Assembly: GCA_034189065.1 (NCBI GenBank)
Contig: JAXHVQ010000010.1
Span: 6,289 to 70,288 of the forward strand
DNA length: 64,000 nt
Direction: 5' to 3'
Source of the DNA: FACHB-1406 sp034189065
GTDB lineage: Bacteria; Cyanobacteriota; Cyanobacteriia; Cyanobacteriales; Spirulinaceae
In this document: piece after piece, positions 51,012-60,030 of the stretch
Numbering within the stretch: the stretch's first letter is position 1
Layout: every line of letters begins with the position of its first letter
Notes under the pieces: model-generated
What the model saw: the letters and a program-made list of their open reading frames with translations, nothing else
What the model was told of the DNA's origin: nothing
The model's database searches: none
Program-made: the position numbers and the translations under genes

Positions 51012-52254
51012 CTAATCCTGCCAGCCATAATCGGTGGCTCCACGAGCAAGTAATAAAGCTGTCATTGCCCGATTGCCTCTCGCATTACTTAAAGGAGTCG
51101 CACCAAATGAGCTTCTGCTATTAACATTTGCACCCCATTCTATCAGCAACTCTACCATTTCCAAATTTCCTTTCAGTACCGCATAGTGTAATGGAGTTTC
51201 AGCGTCTAATTTCGCTTGAGCATTCACTTCCGCACCATTAGCGAGCAAAAGTTCTGCTACTTCGAGAAGACCTAACTTTGCTGTGTAATGTAATGGAAAA
51301 TAACCGACCGAACTCGTTTGAAGATTAACATTTGCTCCCCGCTCCACCAGTAAAGTGACTATTTTTTGACGCTTGAGCCATACAGCGCCTTGCGCTGTAT
51401 TATAGTACAATCGATTAGCAAGTTAATGGTGGGCATTGCCAAGGGTGAGAGGATTTGTGGAATCTAGCTTTTGAGCGGCAATTCCCACCCTACACAATAC
51501 TGAATTTGGATCGATTCACCGAGAAAATTGCTCATTGTTGTGCTGTACCTCATAGCAGCGCAGAGCGCTGTATTGCTAAATGCAATGGACTTCCTCGCGC
51601 ACTTATTTGATTAAGGTTACCTCCTCGCTCGATCAATAACTCTGCAAGCTCGACATGATTTTTTGTAACCGCTCCATACAACGGAGCTTCGCCATTTAGA
51701 TCGCGAATGTTAATATCAGCGTTATTCGCAAGTAATAATCGAACAGTCTCTTGACGATTTCCTAAAACAGCTAGATGAAGCAGCGACATTCCATTTTGTT
51801 TAGCGTTAACATCACCTCCCCGTTCTAAATAGGTTCTGAGAGTATTGATTTCCCCCCGAAAAGTTGCTACATGAATACCTGCAACTGCACCGTGAGCCAT
51901 TAAACTTTCTATAACATCCTGATGTTCCTCCACTGTAGCTGCCAAAAGCGGATTCATTCCATCTTCTTCATCAAGACCTTGGTTAACCATTGCTCCATAA
52001 GCGATCAAAAGCTCTACAATTTCTCTATGCCCTGTAACCGAGGCAACATAGAGAGGAGTAGGACCCTGATTTTTCTGAACATCGACAAAAACACCTCTCT
52101 CTAGATATTTTCTGACTTTATCAAGTTTCCCCTCTGAAGCTGCATAGTGTATGTTTCCGTAGGGATCTATCCAAGCGTGCCAAATAAAGATGATGACCAT
52201 TATCGAAAGCCACCAGAGAAATAGTTGCTCGGAAAAGTTAAGATCGAAACCCAT
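51012..52254 (-). pseudogene. Membrane-anchored ankyrin-repeat protein, disrupted by a MITE
   Basis: ATG 52254 opens a protein with one N-terminal membrane helix (FLWWLSIMVIIFIWHAWI) and ankyrin repeats (e.g. TPLYVASVTGHREIVELLIA). It stops early at 51550 after PLHLAIQRSALL. A shifted frame continues as WLKRQKIVTLLVERGANVN to 51012. Removing 51383-51572 restores HLAI-WLKRQKIV with exact ankyrin spacing and gives about 350 aa. The truncated first part could still be made. No partner gene is evident. Confidence 0.85.
51383..51570. mobile_element. 188-bp MITE with TA target duplication
   Basis: Flanked by TA at 51381-51382 and 51571-51572. Ends are imperfect inverted repeats starting CAGCGCCTTGCGCTGTATTA (left) and CAGCGCTCTGCGCTGCTATG (right, complement), 19 of 27 matching, each folding as a hairpin. 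TA duplication indicates mobilisation by an IS630/Tc1-type transposase in trans. An inner inverted repeat GGTGGGCATTGCC/GGCAATTCCCACC matches the element at 13925. No coding capacity. Confidence 0.85.
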
Positions 52255-52287
52255 ATATAATTAATGCTCAAAACAGTCAAAAAGACT

Positions 52288-52381
52288 AGCAAGAACGCTT
52301 AGAAGAGTTGGCAGATTCGCCGACAGCGGTTGAGGTTTAATGAGTGTCGATTGGCTAGGGCGTGCGATCGCGACGAACTCT
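52288..52381 (+). repeat. 94-bp direct repeat, distal copy
   Basis: Copy of 50845-50938, including the last 17 codons of prfA and its stop. It is non-functional here, lacking the rest of prfA. Together the two copies bracket the ankyrin cassette (50939-52287). Confidence 0.9.
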
Positions 52382-52758
52382 AAATGCTCCCCGTTGTACT
52401 GTCCGGCAGTCGATTTCGGATTCTGGCAATTGGATGAATTTGCCCTTTCCCCTTGCGTTATACCAATTCTATAAATTCTGACGACACATCAATTTTTCTC
52501 CCCGTCCCCCTGTCTCCCTGCCTCCCTACTGGCATCTGTAGTCGAAGTTTGGGGAATTGGTATCACTTCCGAAGAACCAGTCACACTCGCAACGCGCTTC
52601 CCCAAAGCGCAGCAGATGTGAAGATAATATGAACGGGTGGAAATACCGCGATCGGCAACCGGCTGAAGCTGGGACAACTGGATAGAGCAATCTCAGGGAT
52701 GCTGCTCCCCCCTGGGGGGATGCTATTGTAGAAGAATTACTTGAGAACTGAAATTTAT
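52382..52758. other. 377-bp region upstream of the chelatase gene
   Basis: Contains a 10-bp perfect inverted repeat ATACCAATTC (52460-52469)/GAATTGGTAT (52554-52563), which are widespread cyanobacterial MITE-like ends. It also has a nested RNA-type fold (52533-52618) and TCCCCCC-T-GGGGGGA (52706-52720). Confidence 0.55.
52533..52618 (+). ncRNA. Candidate structured leader RNA
   Basis: CATCTG (52533-52538) pairs with CAGATG (52613-52618), enclosing TTTGGGGAA (52548-52556) paired with TTCCCCAAA (52598-52606). The 41-nt interior can add TGGT/ACCA and contains CTCGCAAC, reminiscent of the CCGCAAC box of cobalamin riboswitches. The other boxes do not fit well. It may be a metal or tetrapyrrole sensor, or simply repeat debris. 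Confidence 0.35.
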
Positions 52759-53877
52759 ATGGTTGCTACTCCCGAAAAAATTGAACGCGCGCGCCACGAG
52801 GGGGGCGATCGCGATCGCGTTGCTGTTCTCCTCATGGGTTACGGCGAAGTCGAAAGCTACGAAGACTTTGCCAACTACAACGAACAAGCTCTCAACCTCC
52901 TCACGGCGAAGTTTGCCCCCGTCCCAACGTGGATTTATCCGCCTTTGGCCAAACTCTTGGCGATTTTCGACCTACACGAGTGGAGTCACCAACACAATAA
53001 CTTTATTTCGCCCCACAACCAGATTTTTGAAGCGCAGCGGGCGGGAATTGAAGAAAACCTACAAAAAACGTGGGGCGATCGCGTTCGAGTTTTCAAGGCG
53101 TTTAACTTTTGCGCGCCTTTCCTCCCCCACCAAGTTCTCGAACAAATCAAAGAACAAGGGTTTGATAAACTTTTAATCTATCCCCTTCTCGTCGTGGACT
53201 CCATTTTCACCTCTGGCATTGCCGTCGAGCAAGTCAATAATGCCCTGACGCAATTGAGCGACAGCGAGGAACATTGGCTCAAAAGTACGCGCTACATCCC
53301 CTCGTTCTACAACGAACCCGCCTATATTGATTTAATGGCGCAAATGGTTGAAGAACGCATTGAAAACGAACTTGCGGCTTCCCACTTGCCCTCGCAAATT
53401 GGCATTGTTTTGATGAACCACGGCTGTCCTCACAAAGCTAAAGGGTTTACTTCGGGCATTGTCGAAAGCGAAGCCCTTTACGAAAAAGTACGGGAAAAAT
53501 TAATCTATAAATATCCCCTGATTTCCGTGGGCTGGCTGAACCACGACACGCCGCTCATTGAATGGACGCAACCCAATGCCGAACTCGCTGCCAAAAATTT
53601 AATGGATTTGGGAGCAACGGCGATCGTCATGATGCCCATCGGTTTTGCCACGGAAAACCACGAGACGATTCTCGACGTTCATCACATTATCCACCACCTC
53701 GAACGCAAGCATTCCAACGTGACTTACGTACAAATGCCGTGTGTCAACGATCGCGCGGAATTCGTGCAAATGGCGGCGGATTGGGCAAACCCTCAAATTG
53801 AAGCGTTGCTGTCGGAAAGTGCGATCGCGGTAACTTCAAAGACGACAACTCACCATCATCATCACCATCACCATTAG
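52759..53877 (+). CDS. Ferrochelatase-like metal chelatase with natural C-terminal His8
   Basis: 372 aa from ATG 52759 (an in-frame TTG at 52741 is less likely). The fold is class II chelatase: VAVLLMGYGEVESYEDFANY at the start, KLLIYPLLVVDSIFTSG and IVLMNHGCPHKAKGFTSG where canonical HemH has PLYP.YS and the catalytic ISAHG.P. It has no CAB membrane domain like cyanobacterial HemH, and the motifs are divergent. The protein ends SKTTT followed by eight histidines. Poly-His segments occur in cobalt and nickel chelatases, so a Co/Ni or sirohydrochlorin-type substrate is possible. Function unproven. Confidence 0.78.
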   Translation: MVATPEKIERARHEGGDRDRVAVLLMGYGEVESYEDFANYNEQALNLLTAKFAPVPTWIYPPLAKLLAIFDLHEWSHQHNNFISPHNQIFEAQRAGIEENLQKTWGDRVRVFKAFNFCAPFLPHQVLEQIKEQGFDKLLIYPLLVVDSIFTSGIAVEQVNNALTQLSDSEEHWLKSTRYIPSFYNEPAYIDLMAQMVEERIENELAASHLPSQIGIVLMNHGCPHKAKGFTSGIVESEALYEKVREKLIYKYPLISVGWLNHDTPLIEWTQPNAELAAKNLMDLGATAIVMMPIGFATENHETILDVHHIIHHLERKHSNVTYVQMPCVNDRAEFVQMAADWANPQIEALLSESAIAVTSKTTTHHHHHHHH

Positions 53878-54047
53878 TTAAGGTTGGGGATTTTGCCTTA
53901 ATAGTCGCTTTAAGGGTTACGATCTTTCCCAAGAGGCGATCGCAAGGGCAACAGCAGAAACTGAGTCTTGGGGCTTGACAAATAACCACTTTTGTGAAAT
54001 AGATGCTGCTGAAAGACGCAAGCAACACTATCTCCTGGAGATTCAGT

Positions 54048-54785
54048 ATGAATTGGCCTAACTTTCGAGGAATGACAATCGCGCGATCGCGGCGACTCCT
54101 CATACTGGCACTTTTGGGTCTGTTGGGCGTTGCGATCGCTAGTTGGTTGCTCTCGATTAGCTTGCGTTTATCGGCGGCGGCTTCTAGTCCGGTAGATGCG
54201 ATTTTTATGCTGGGAGGCAGTATTCGACGGGAAATGTATGTTGTTCAACTGCGAGCGCGCTCGCCGGCTCTCCCCATTCTCATTTCTCGCGGTTCGGAAA
54301 ATCCCTGCGTTTGGCTGCTGTTCGAGCAGGGGAACGTACCGATGGAGCGGGTTTGGCTGGAAGGATGTGCTAAAGATACCTTCGGCAATTTTTATTATGG
54401 TATCCCCATTTTGCGTCGTTGGGGCGTGCATAAAGTTAAAATGATTACTTCCCAAACTCATCTCCCTCGCGCTCAATGGCTTGCCCAAATTAGCTTTGGC
54501 GCGCACGGAATTTGGGTAGAAACCGAGGTTGCTCCCGAAGAAGGCGTTCCAGGAAATTCTGAGGCTTGGGTGAAAACAGCACTGGATGTCACTCGCGGTT
54601 TATTTTGGGCAGTTGGCAGTCAGTTTTTTGCCCCTCAGTGCAATAAGATCGTCCGCTTGGTAGATGTGGACATGGAAATGTGGCGCAGGCGGGGGTTTAA
54701 ATGCGAGTATCAAGGTCGCGTGGGGAGATGGGGAGATGGGGAGATGGGGAGATGGGGAAAATATTTCACAACCAAGGACAAATGA
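54048..54785 (+). CDS. YdcF/DUF218-family membrane protein
   Basis: 245 aa from ATG 54048, preferred to 54003. One membrane helix (LLILALLGLLGVAIASWLL) then a DUF218 domain: AIFMLGGSIRREMYVVQL, the acidic/Asp site KDTFGNFYYGIPILRRWG and KMITSQTHLPRAQWLAQ. The family is implicated in envelope or vancomycin-sensitivity functions without a proven reaction. The last about 20 residues (GRWGDGEMGRWGK) are translated from a GGGGAGAT octamer repeat, so the natural C terminus has probably been replaced or extended by repeat expansion. Confidence 0.78.
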   Translation: MNWPNFRGMTIARSRRLLILALLGLLGVAIASWLLSISLRLSAAASSPVDAIFMLGGSIRREMYVVQLRARSPALPILISRGSENPCVWLLFEQGNVPMERVWLEGCAKDTFGNFYYGIPILRRWGVHKVKMITSQTHLPRAQWLAQISFGAHGIWVETEVAPEEGVPGNSEAWVKTALDVTRGLFWAVGSQFFAPQCNKIVRLVDVDMEMWRRRGFKCEYQGRVGRWGDGEMGRWGKYFTTKDK

Positions 54786-54835
54786 CGAAGGACGAAGGAC
54801 AAAGGACTAATGACAAATGACAAATCGTCTAAAAT
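54726..54835. repeat. GGGGAGAT octamers and AAGGACA heptamers
   Basis: GGGGAGAT repeats about four times within the end of the YdcF-like gene. AAGGACGAAGGACAAAGGAC-type heptamers follow to 54808, then TGACAAA units. Confidence 0.75.
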
Positions 54836-54876
54836 AGACCAATGTTTAGCAAAGTTAACAAATCTAGAGCTTAATT

Positions 54877-55968
54877 ATGTCAGTCTTGGCAGCGATCGCG
54901 GTTCTCGCCCTTTTGATTTTTGTTCACGAACTCGGCCACTTTGCGGCGGCGCGCCTCCAGCAAATCCACGCCAACCGCTTTTCCATTGGTTTTGGCCCCG
55001 TTCTGCTGAAATATCAAGGAAGCGAAACCGAATATGCAATCCGCGCCTTTCCCTTGGGCGGATATGTCGGATTTCCCGACGACGATCCCGATAGCAAAAT
55101 TCCCTCAGATGACCCAGACCTATTGCGCAATCGTCCCATTTTAGACCGCGCGATCGTCATTAGCGCCGGGGTAATTGCCAATTTAATTTTTGCCTACTTC
55201 CTCCTCGTCTCCCAAGCAGCAATTGTGGGTATTCCCGACGGGTTTAGCTACGAACCGGGCATTGTCGTGACGCAAATTATCGCCCAAGACTCTCCAGCGG
55301 CTCGGGCAGAGCTGCAACCGGGCGATACAATTGTGGCGATCGCAAATCGACAATTGGATGCCTCAGCAGAAGCAGCTACCATTTTCAAGGAAGTTGTCGA
55401 AAATGCCCCCGGACAGCCGTTAGAATTGGAAATCGTACGCGCCGACCAACCGCTCTCTCTCACCTTAACTCCCGAAGAAGATGCCCGGGGGAAAGGTCGT
55501 ATCGGCATCGGACTCGCACCCAACCGCACAATGACGCACCGACAGCCCCAGAATATCCTAGCTGCCTTTGCAGTAGGGGCAGAACAATTTCAAAACATTA
55601 CCATTTTGACGGTTAAGGGGTTCGGTCAGCTCCTCAGCAACTTTAAGGCAACCGCAGAACAAGTTGCAGGTCCAGTCGCCATTGTCGATATCGGTGCAAA
55701 AATGGCCCGAACTGACGCGGGGAATTTATTTCAGTTTGGCGCACTAATTAGTATTAACCTCGCCATTATCAATATTTTGCCCCTCCCTGCCCTCGACGGC
55801 GGCCAACTCGCCTTTTTGTTAATCGAAGGTCTGCGCGGTAAGCCCCTACCCTCTCGCATCCAAGACGGTATTATGCAAACGGGTCTCGTTTTGTTGTTGG
55901 GTTTAGGAATGTTCTTGATTGTTCGAGATACGACAAACTTGACCGTATTTCAGCAATTATTTCAGTAA
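54877..55968 (+). CDS. rseP: Site-2 intramembrane metalloprotease (RseP/S2P)
   Basis: 363 aa, ATG 54877. The first helix carries VHELGHF (H17, E18, H21). A PDZ domain runs about 120-200 (SPAARAELQPGDTIVAIAN). The third zinc ligand is in INILPLPALDGGQLAF (D of LDGG). Membrane-embedded. It releases anti-sigma or transcription factors or clears signal peptides. Cyanobacteria carry several paralogues, so the symbol is by family only. Confidence 0.9.
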   Translation: MSVLAAIAVLALLIFVHELGHFAAARLQQIHANRFSIGFGPVLLKYQGSETEYAIRAFPLGGYVGFPDDDPDSKIPSDDPDLLRNRPILDRAIVISAGVIANLIFAYFLLVSQAAIVGIPDGFSYEPGIVVTQIIAQDSPAARAELQPGDTIVAIANRQLDASAEAATIFKEVVENAPGQPLELEIVRADQPLSLTLTPEEDARGKGRIGIGLAPNRTMTHRQPQNILAAFAVGAEQFQNITILTVKGFGQLLSNFKATAEQVAGPVAIVDIGAKMARTDAGNLFQFGALISINLAIINILPLPALDGGQLAFLLIEGLRGKPLPSRIQDGIMQTGLVLLLGLGMFLIVRDTTNLTVFQQLFQ

Positions 55969-56190
55969 AAATCGAGTCATTCGGTGAAATAAAATGATTC
56001 TTGGCTCGTCTCTTAAAGAGCGCGAATTCTCCTTAAAATAGACGTTTTATAACTCGCGCGGAAAATGCTAGATAATGATACCAGGTCGAACCGACGCACA
56101 TTTCAACAATGACGCAAATGACTGGCGATCGCGGTGGAGTCAACGCGGCTGCTACTATTAACGATAGCCTCCTCGATTCTTTCTCCCGTT

Positions 56191-56856
56191 ATGGCAAGTC
56201 TTACGCGCAAGATGGCTGTTTCAAAACAACGCGCCCTCGAAATTTTAATTCGCCTCAAGCGCGAATACCCCGATGCGACGTGCAGCTTGGGCTACGAAAC
56301 GCCCGTTCAACTTTTAGTCGCGACCATCCTCTCCGCTCAGTGTACCGACGAACGGGTCAATAAAGTCACCCCCGCTCTCTTTTCCCGCTTTCCCGATGCC
56401 AAAGCACTGGCAGGTTGCGATCGCTCTGAACTCGAAACTCTCATTCGTTCGACGGGTTTTTTCCGCAATAAAGCCAAAAATATTCAAGGGGCTTGTGCTA
56501 AAATTGAACAAGATTTTAACGGAGAAGTTCCGCAGCGAATGGAAGAACTTCTCTCCTTATCCGGTGTTGCACGTAAAACAGCTAATGTTGTCCTCGCCCA
56601 TGCTTTCGGTATTATTCAGGGTGTAACGGTAGACACTCACGTCAAACGCCTCAGTCAGCGCTTAGGACTCACAAAAAATACTGACCCCGTTCGCATCGAG
56701 CGGGACTTGATGAAACTGTTACCTCAACCCGATTGGGAAAATTGGTCGATTCGGTTAATTTATCACGGTCGCGCGGTGTGTAAGGCGCGCAAACCTAATT
56801 GCGAGGCTTGTTGTCTGGCAGATATTTGTCCGTCAGCAGGCGGCGCGGGGAAATAA
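56191..56856 (+). CDS. nth: Endonuclease III
   Basis: 221 aa from ATG 56191 (GTG 56134 is in frame but gives an atypical hydrophobic leader). Helix-hairpin-helix LLSLSGVARKTANVVLAHAF contains the catalytic lysine, and GVTVDTHVKRLSQRLG the catalytic aspartate. The 4Fe-4S cluster is CKARKPNCEACCLADIC (C-x6-C-x2-C-x5-C). Removes oxidised pyrimidines and cuts AP sites. Confidence 0.95.
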   Translation: MASLTRKMAVSKQRALEILIRLKREYPDATCSLGYETPVQLLVATILSAQCTDERVNKVTPALFSRFPDAKALAGCDRSELETLIRSTGFFRNKAKNIQGACAKIEQDFNGEVPQRMEELLSLSGVARKTANVVLAHAFGIIQGVTVDTHVKRLSQRLGLTKNTDPVRIERDLMKLLPQPDWENWSIRLIYHGRAVCKARKPNCEACCLADICPSAGGAGK

Positions 56857-56978
56857 GATCGGTTCACTTCGGAACCGTAAAAAATGAACGATGAATAATT
56901 ACCTCTCCTTAAAATTAAGGAAAATCTACACTCGATTCGGACAAGTAATTAATAATTGATTAACTGTACTCAAGAAAC

Positions 56979-57821
56979 TTATTCTAATCCCCCAAACTGT
57001 TGGCGATAGCGTTCGAGTTCTTGGAGAAGTTGTTCTCGCAATTGACGTTCTCGTTCGACTTCTTGTCGCGACTGTTCGACTTCTTGGCGAGACTGTTCGA
57101 CTTCTTGGCGAGACTGTTCTGCTTCTCGTTGAGCGAGTTCTCGCTCTTGGCGTTCTCTCTCTAACTGTTGGCGCACCTGAAACAACTGTTCTCTCGCCTC
57201 TTGTTCGGCTTCTTCCGACGAAACGTAGCGATTTCCTTCCTCGTCAAACCAATACAAAACCTCTCGCTTCACTCCCCCATAATTGCGCATTCCTCGGCCG
57301 ATTCCCAAACCAATCTCCGGCAACCAAATCGGTTCCCCTATTTGCCAGCGATAGGTTCCGTTGACTAATTTATACACCTCAAAGGGCTGATGTTTGTCTC
57401 GGACGCTGTAAAACGGATTGTAGATAACGTAGTATAAAACTCCCAACTTGGCATAAATCGATTCCTTGGTGGAATATTCCCCTCCAGGGGTATGAGAAAC
57501 TACTTCTAAAACCAAAATGGGAACCGTGCCATCTTCCTCCCAAACCACGTAGCTACTGCGAGAGCCTCCTCCTTTGCGCCGTTCCACATTCACGCTCAGA
57601 AAACCATCGGGAATAATGGGAATTCTCGGATTTTCTCCGGTGGTGTGGTAAATCGCCATATCCGCGCCAAAATACCAATCTTGACGAGTTCCCCAGATGA
57701 ATTCAAGGAGAAAAAATAGGAAGTTAGGAACAAAATTCTGTTCTTCGTTATCCACAGGCGTATCGTCCGAACAGGGAAGTTCGGCACTGGTGGGTAGATG
57801 TTGAGTGTCAAATTGTACCAT
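56979..57821 (-). CDS. Uma2-family PD-(D/E)XK protein with heptad coiled-coil tail
   Basis: 280 aa, ATG 57821. Residues 25-200 are a Uma2 (DUF820) domain: GADMAIYHTTG, IPDGFLSVNVERR (Asp) and ILVLEVVSHTPGGEYSTKES (E ... K) give the restriction-endonuclease-fold triad. Residues 210-275 are a charged coiled coil with three exact SRQEVEQ repeats. Cyanobacteria encode dozens of Uma2 proteins of unknown role; transposon origin has been suggested. Monocistronic. Confidence 0.85.
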   Translation of the reverse strand: MVQFDTQHLPTSAELPCSDDTPVDNEEQNFVPNFLFFLLEFIWGTRQDWYFGADMAIYHTTGENPRIPIIPDGFLSVNVERRKGGGSRSSYVVWEEDGTVPILVLEVVSHTPGGEYSTKESIYAKLGVLYYVIYNPFYSVRDKHQPFEVYKLVNGTYRWQIGEPIWLPEIGLGIGRGMRNYGGVKREVLYWFDEEGNRYVSSEEAEQEAREQLFQVRQQLERERQERELAQREAEQSRQEVEQSRQEVEQSRQEVERERQLREQLLQELERYRQQFGGLE

Positions 57822-57981
57822 GATGGGCGCGATCGCTCTTTTTGAGGAGATGTGTTTAGCTTAACAAAAACATCGCTTGACTTGAGACCGCGAGTTTCTT
57901 TCACCCAAAGCTAAACTTCTTCGGGCGTTTTCAATTGAACTATACTTGTACTCGAGCGCAAACTCGGCAATACCGACAATT

Positions 57982-59970
57982 TTAAAACGCAGTTTGGTTG
58001 TGACGTTCTCTCAAGTTTTGATATCGTCCCAACGCAGTCAAAGGGAAATGCTGTTGATACAGATGATATTTAAGATAAAAGTGACAGGGAAACCCCGTTC
58101 CGGTAAAATAAGATTCATCCCAAGTGCCATCGGAACGCTGGGTTTCGAGCAAGTAAGTGATGCCGATCGCGATCGCATCCATCGCCTCAGCCGTCGATCG
58201 CGCGCCTCGAGACGACTCCATCGCTTCCACTGCTGCCATTAATCCCGTCAATGCCCACGCTGTCTGCGAAGCGGTACTATCTCCCTTCCCTTTCAAAGAC
58301 GCATCCTTATAACTTTCGCACGTTTCGCCCCAACCTCCGTCGGAATTTTGGCAACTCAACAGCCAAGCCGCACCGCGTTCGATGGCGCTAAGGTGAGTTT
58401 CAGTTGCCAGGAGAGACAGCGCCGATAACACGCCACTGGTTCCATAAATATAGTTTACGCCCCAACGCCCAAACCACGACCCATCTTCTTCTTGTTCCTT
58501 GGCGAGATAGCCTAACGCGCGCCTCAAGGACAGGGAACCCAGGGAGATATCGCAGCGTCCCGACATTTCCAACACGCGGGCGGTGACATCGGCAGTATTG
58601 GGATCGATCATCGCCTTGAGATCGCCGTAGGGAAGGGCATTCAACCAATCTTGGTTATTGTCGATATCGAAGGCAGCCCAACCGCCTCCCCGACATTGCA
58701 TCGAGCGAATCCAATGGAAGGCGCGCGCGATCGCGGCCCGTTTAACTCCCTCGTCGGGCAATTTTATCTCATCGAGGGCCATCGCGACGACCGCCGAATC
58801 GTCCACATCGGGATAAAAGCGGTTCTCAAATTCAAAGGCCCAACCCCCCGGTTTTCCCCATTTATTCTTGACTGCCCAGTCGCCGTAGTCTAAAATTTGT
58901 TTGTCGAGCAACCATTGTCCCGCGCGGACGAGTTCGCTGCGATCGCTTTCCATTCCCGACTCAACCAAGGCGCGCGCAACTAAAGCGGTATCCCACACCG
59001 GCGAAACGCAGGGTTGAATCCAGTAAATCTCCTCGGTTTCGACGGCAAAATTATCGACTGCTTTGAGGCCGCGATCGACAATTGGATCGCTAACATTGTA
59101 GTTCAGCACGCGCAACGCTAACAATGAGTTGAGCATCGCTGGAATAATCCCGCCCCAATCTCCCGTCGCCTCCTGCCGTTCGATAACCCATTTTTCCGCC
59201 GCTTTCAGCCCTTCTTCGCGAAAGGGCATCACATTCCACTCTTCCGCCAGTTTAAAGGCATCATCCAGCCAAACAAATACATCCGTCCAATCGCCCTGAC
59301 GGGGAAGTTCTGCCTTGACATTTGCTGCACCTTCTGCATAGAGTTCGTCGAGATTAATTCCCGACTCGGTGACGTAAATGGGTTTTTTATCGAAGACAAT
59401 GAGTAACGGAACCGTGCTACTTCTCGCCCAACTGGACATTTCGTAAATTGTGAAGGGAAAGTTGTCGGGGAGAAGCATAATTGAGGGGGGAATGGAGGGG
59501 AGTCCCCGCCAGTCGTAGCAGCCAATTAAGGCGAGATGCAACTTGGTAAAGATGCGCGTTTTGCTGATGCCGCCCCGTTGTAAGATAAAGTCTTTGGCAG
59601 AACGCATTGCGGGATCGTCTGGGGAAACGCCCAATAATCTCAGCGCCATGTACGCTTCAACTGAAACGCTGAGATCGCCGCCATCGCCGTAGTAAAGTTC
59701 CCATCCTCCTGACGAGCGCTGTTCGCGGCGGAGATAAGTTTCGACTTTATGCAGGGGACGGGTTTTGTCGGTTCCCCAAATTTTGTGTAAGAGAACGACT
59801 TCGGCGGTGATGGTGACGTTGGACTCGAGATTTGCCCACCAATAGCCTTCGGGGTTTTGGATGGAGAGGAGATAGGTTTGGCTGGCCGCGATCGCCTTTT
59901 GCAGGGCTTCTGGATTGGGGCGATGGGCGATCGAGGGATTAGATACTGCGGTTTTGTCTTGAATTTGCAT
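57982..59970 (-). CDS. shc: Squalene-hopene cyclase
   Basis: 662 aa from ATG 59970 (MQIQDKTAVSNPS); a start ten codons upstream is also open. It cyclises squalene to hopene, the first step to hopanoid membrane lipids. The protonating DxDD motif is YPDVDDSAVV (D388-D391). QW repeats such as QNPEGYWWANLES, QNSDGGWGET and QRSDGTWDESYFTGTGFP stabilise the alpha/alpha barrel. A monotopic membrane protein. No hpn genes are next to it. Confidence 0.95.
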   Translation of the reverse strand: MQIQDKTAVSNPSIAHRPNPEALQKAIAASQTYLLSIQNPEGYWWANLESNVTITAEVVLLHKIWGTDKTRPLHKVETYLRREQRSSGGWELYYGDGGDLSVSVEAYMALRLLGVSPDDPAMRSAKDFILQRGGISKTRIFTKLHLALIGCYDWRGLPSIPPSIMLLPDNFPFTIYEMSSWARSSTVPLLIVFDKKPIYVTESGINLDELYAEGAANVKAELPRQGDWTDVFVWLDDAFKLAEEWNVMPFREEGLKAAEKWVIERQEATGDWGGIIPAMLNSLLALRVLNYNVSDPIVDRGLKAVDNFAVETEEIYWIQPCVSPVWDTALVARALVESGMESDRSELVRAGQWLLDKQILDYGDWAVKNKWGKPGGWAFEFENRFYPDVDDSAVVAMALDEIKLPDEGVKRAAIARAFHWIRSMQCRGGGWAAFDIDNNQDWLNALPYGDLKAMIDPNTADVTARVLEMSGRCDISLGSLSLRRALGYLAKEQEEDGSWFGRWGVNYIYGTSGVLSALSLLATETHLSAIERGAAWLLSCQNSDGGWGETCESYKDASLKGKGDSTASQTAWALTGLMAAVEAMESSRGARSTAEAMDAIAIGITYLLETQRSDGTWDESYFTGTGFPCHFYLKYHLYQQHFPLTALGRYQNLRERHNQTAF

Positions 59971-60030
59971 AATGCTGATTGCACTCAACTCACGCCACAT
60001 GCATGGGATGTGGAAAATATCTTATTTACT

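Noticed and set aside
52533..52700. Firm cobalamin riboswitch call
   Set aside because: Only the CGCAAC-like box and a GGAAATACC stretch fit. The stem order differs from RF00174, so it is kept as a low-confidence structured leader.
53850..53877. His8 tail as cloning-vector contamination
   Set aside because: Codons are mixed CAC/CAT, the frame and downstream sequence continue as ordinary genomic DNA with HIP1 sites, and no vector sequence is present.
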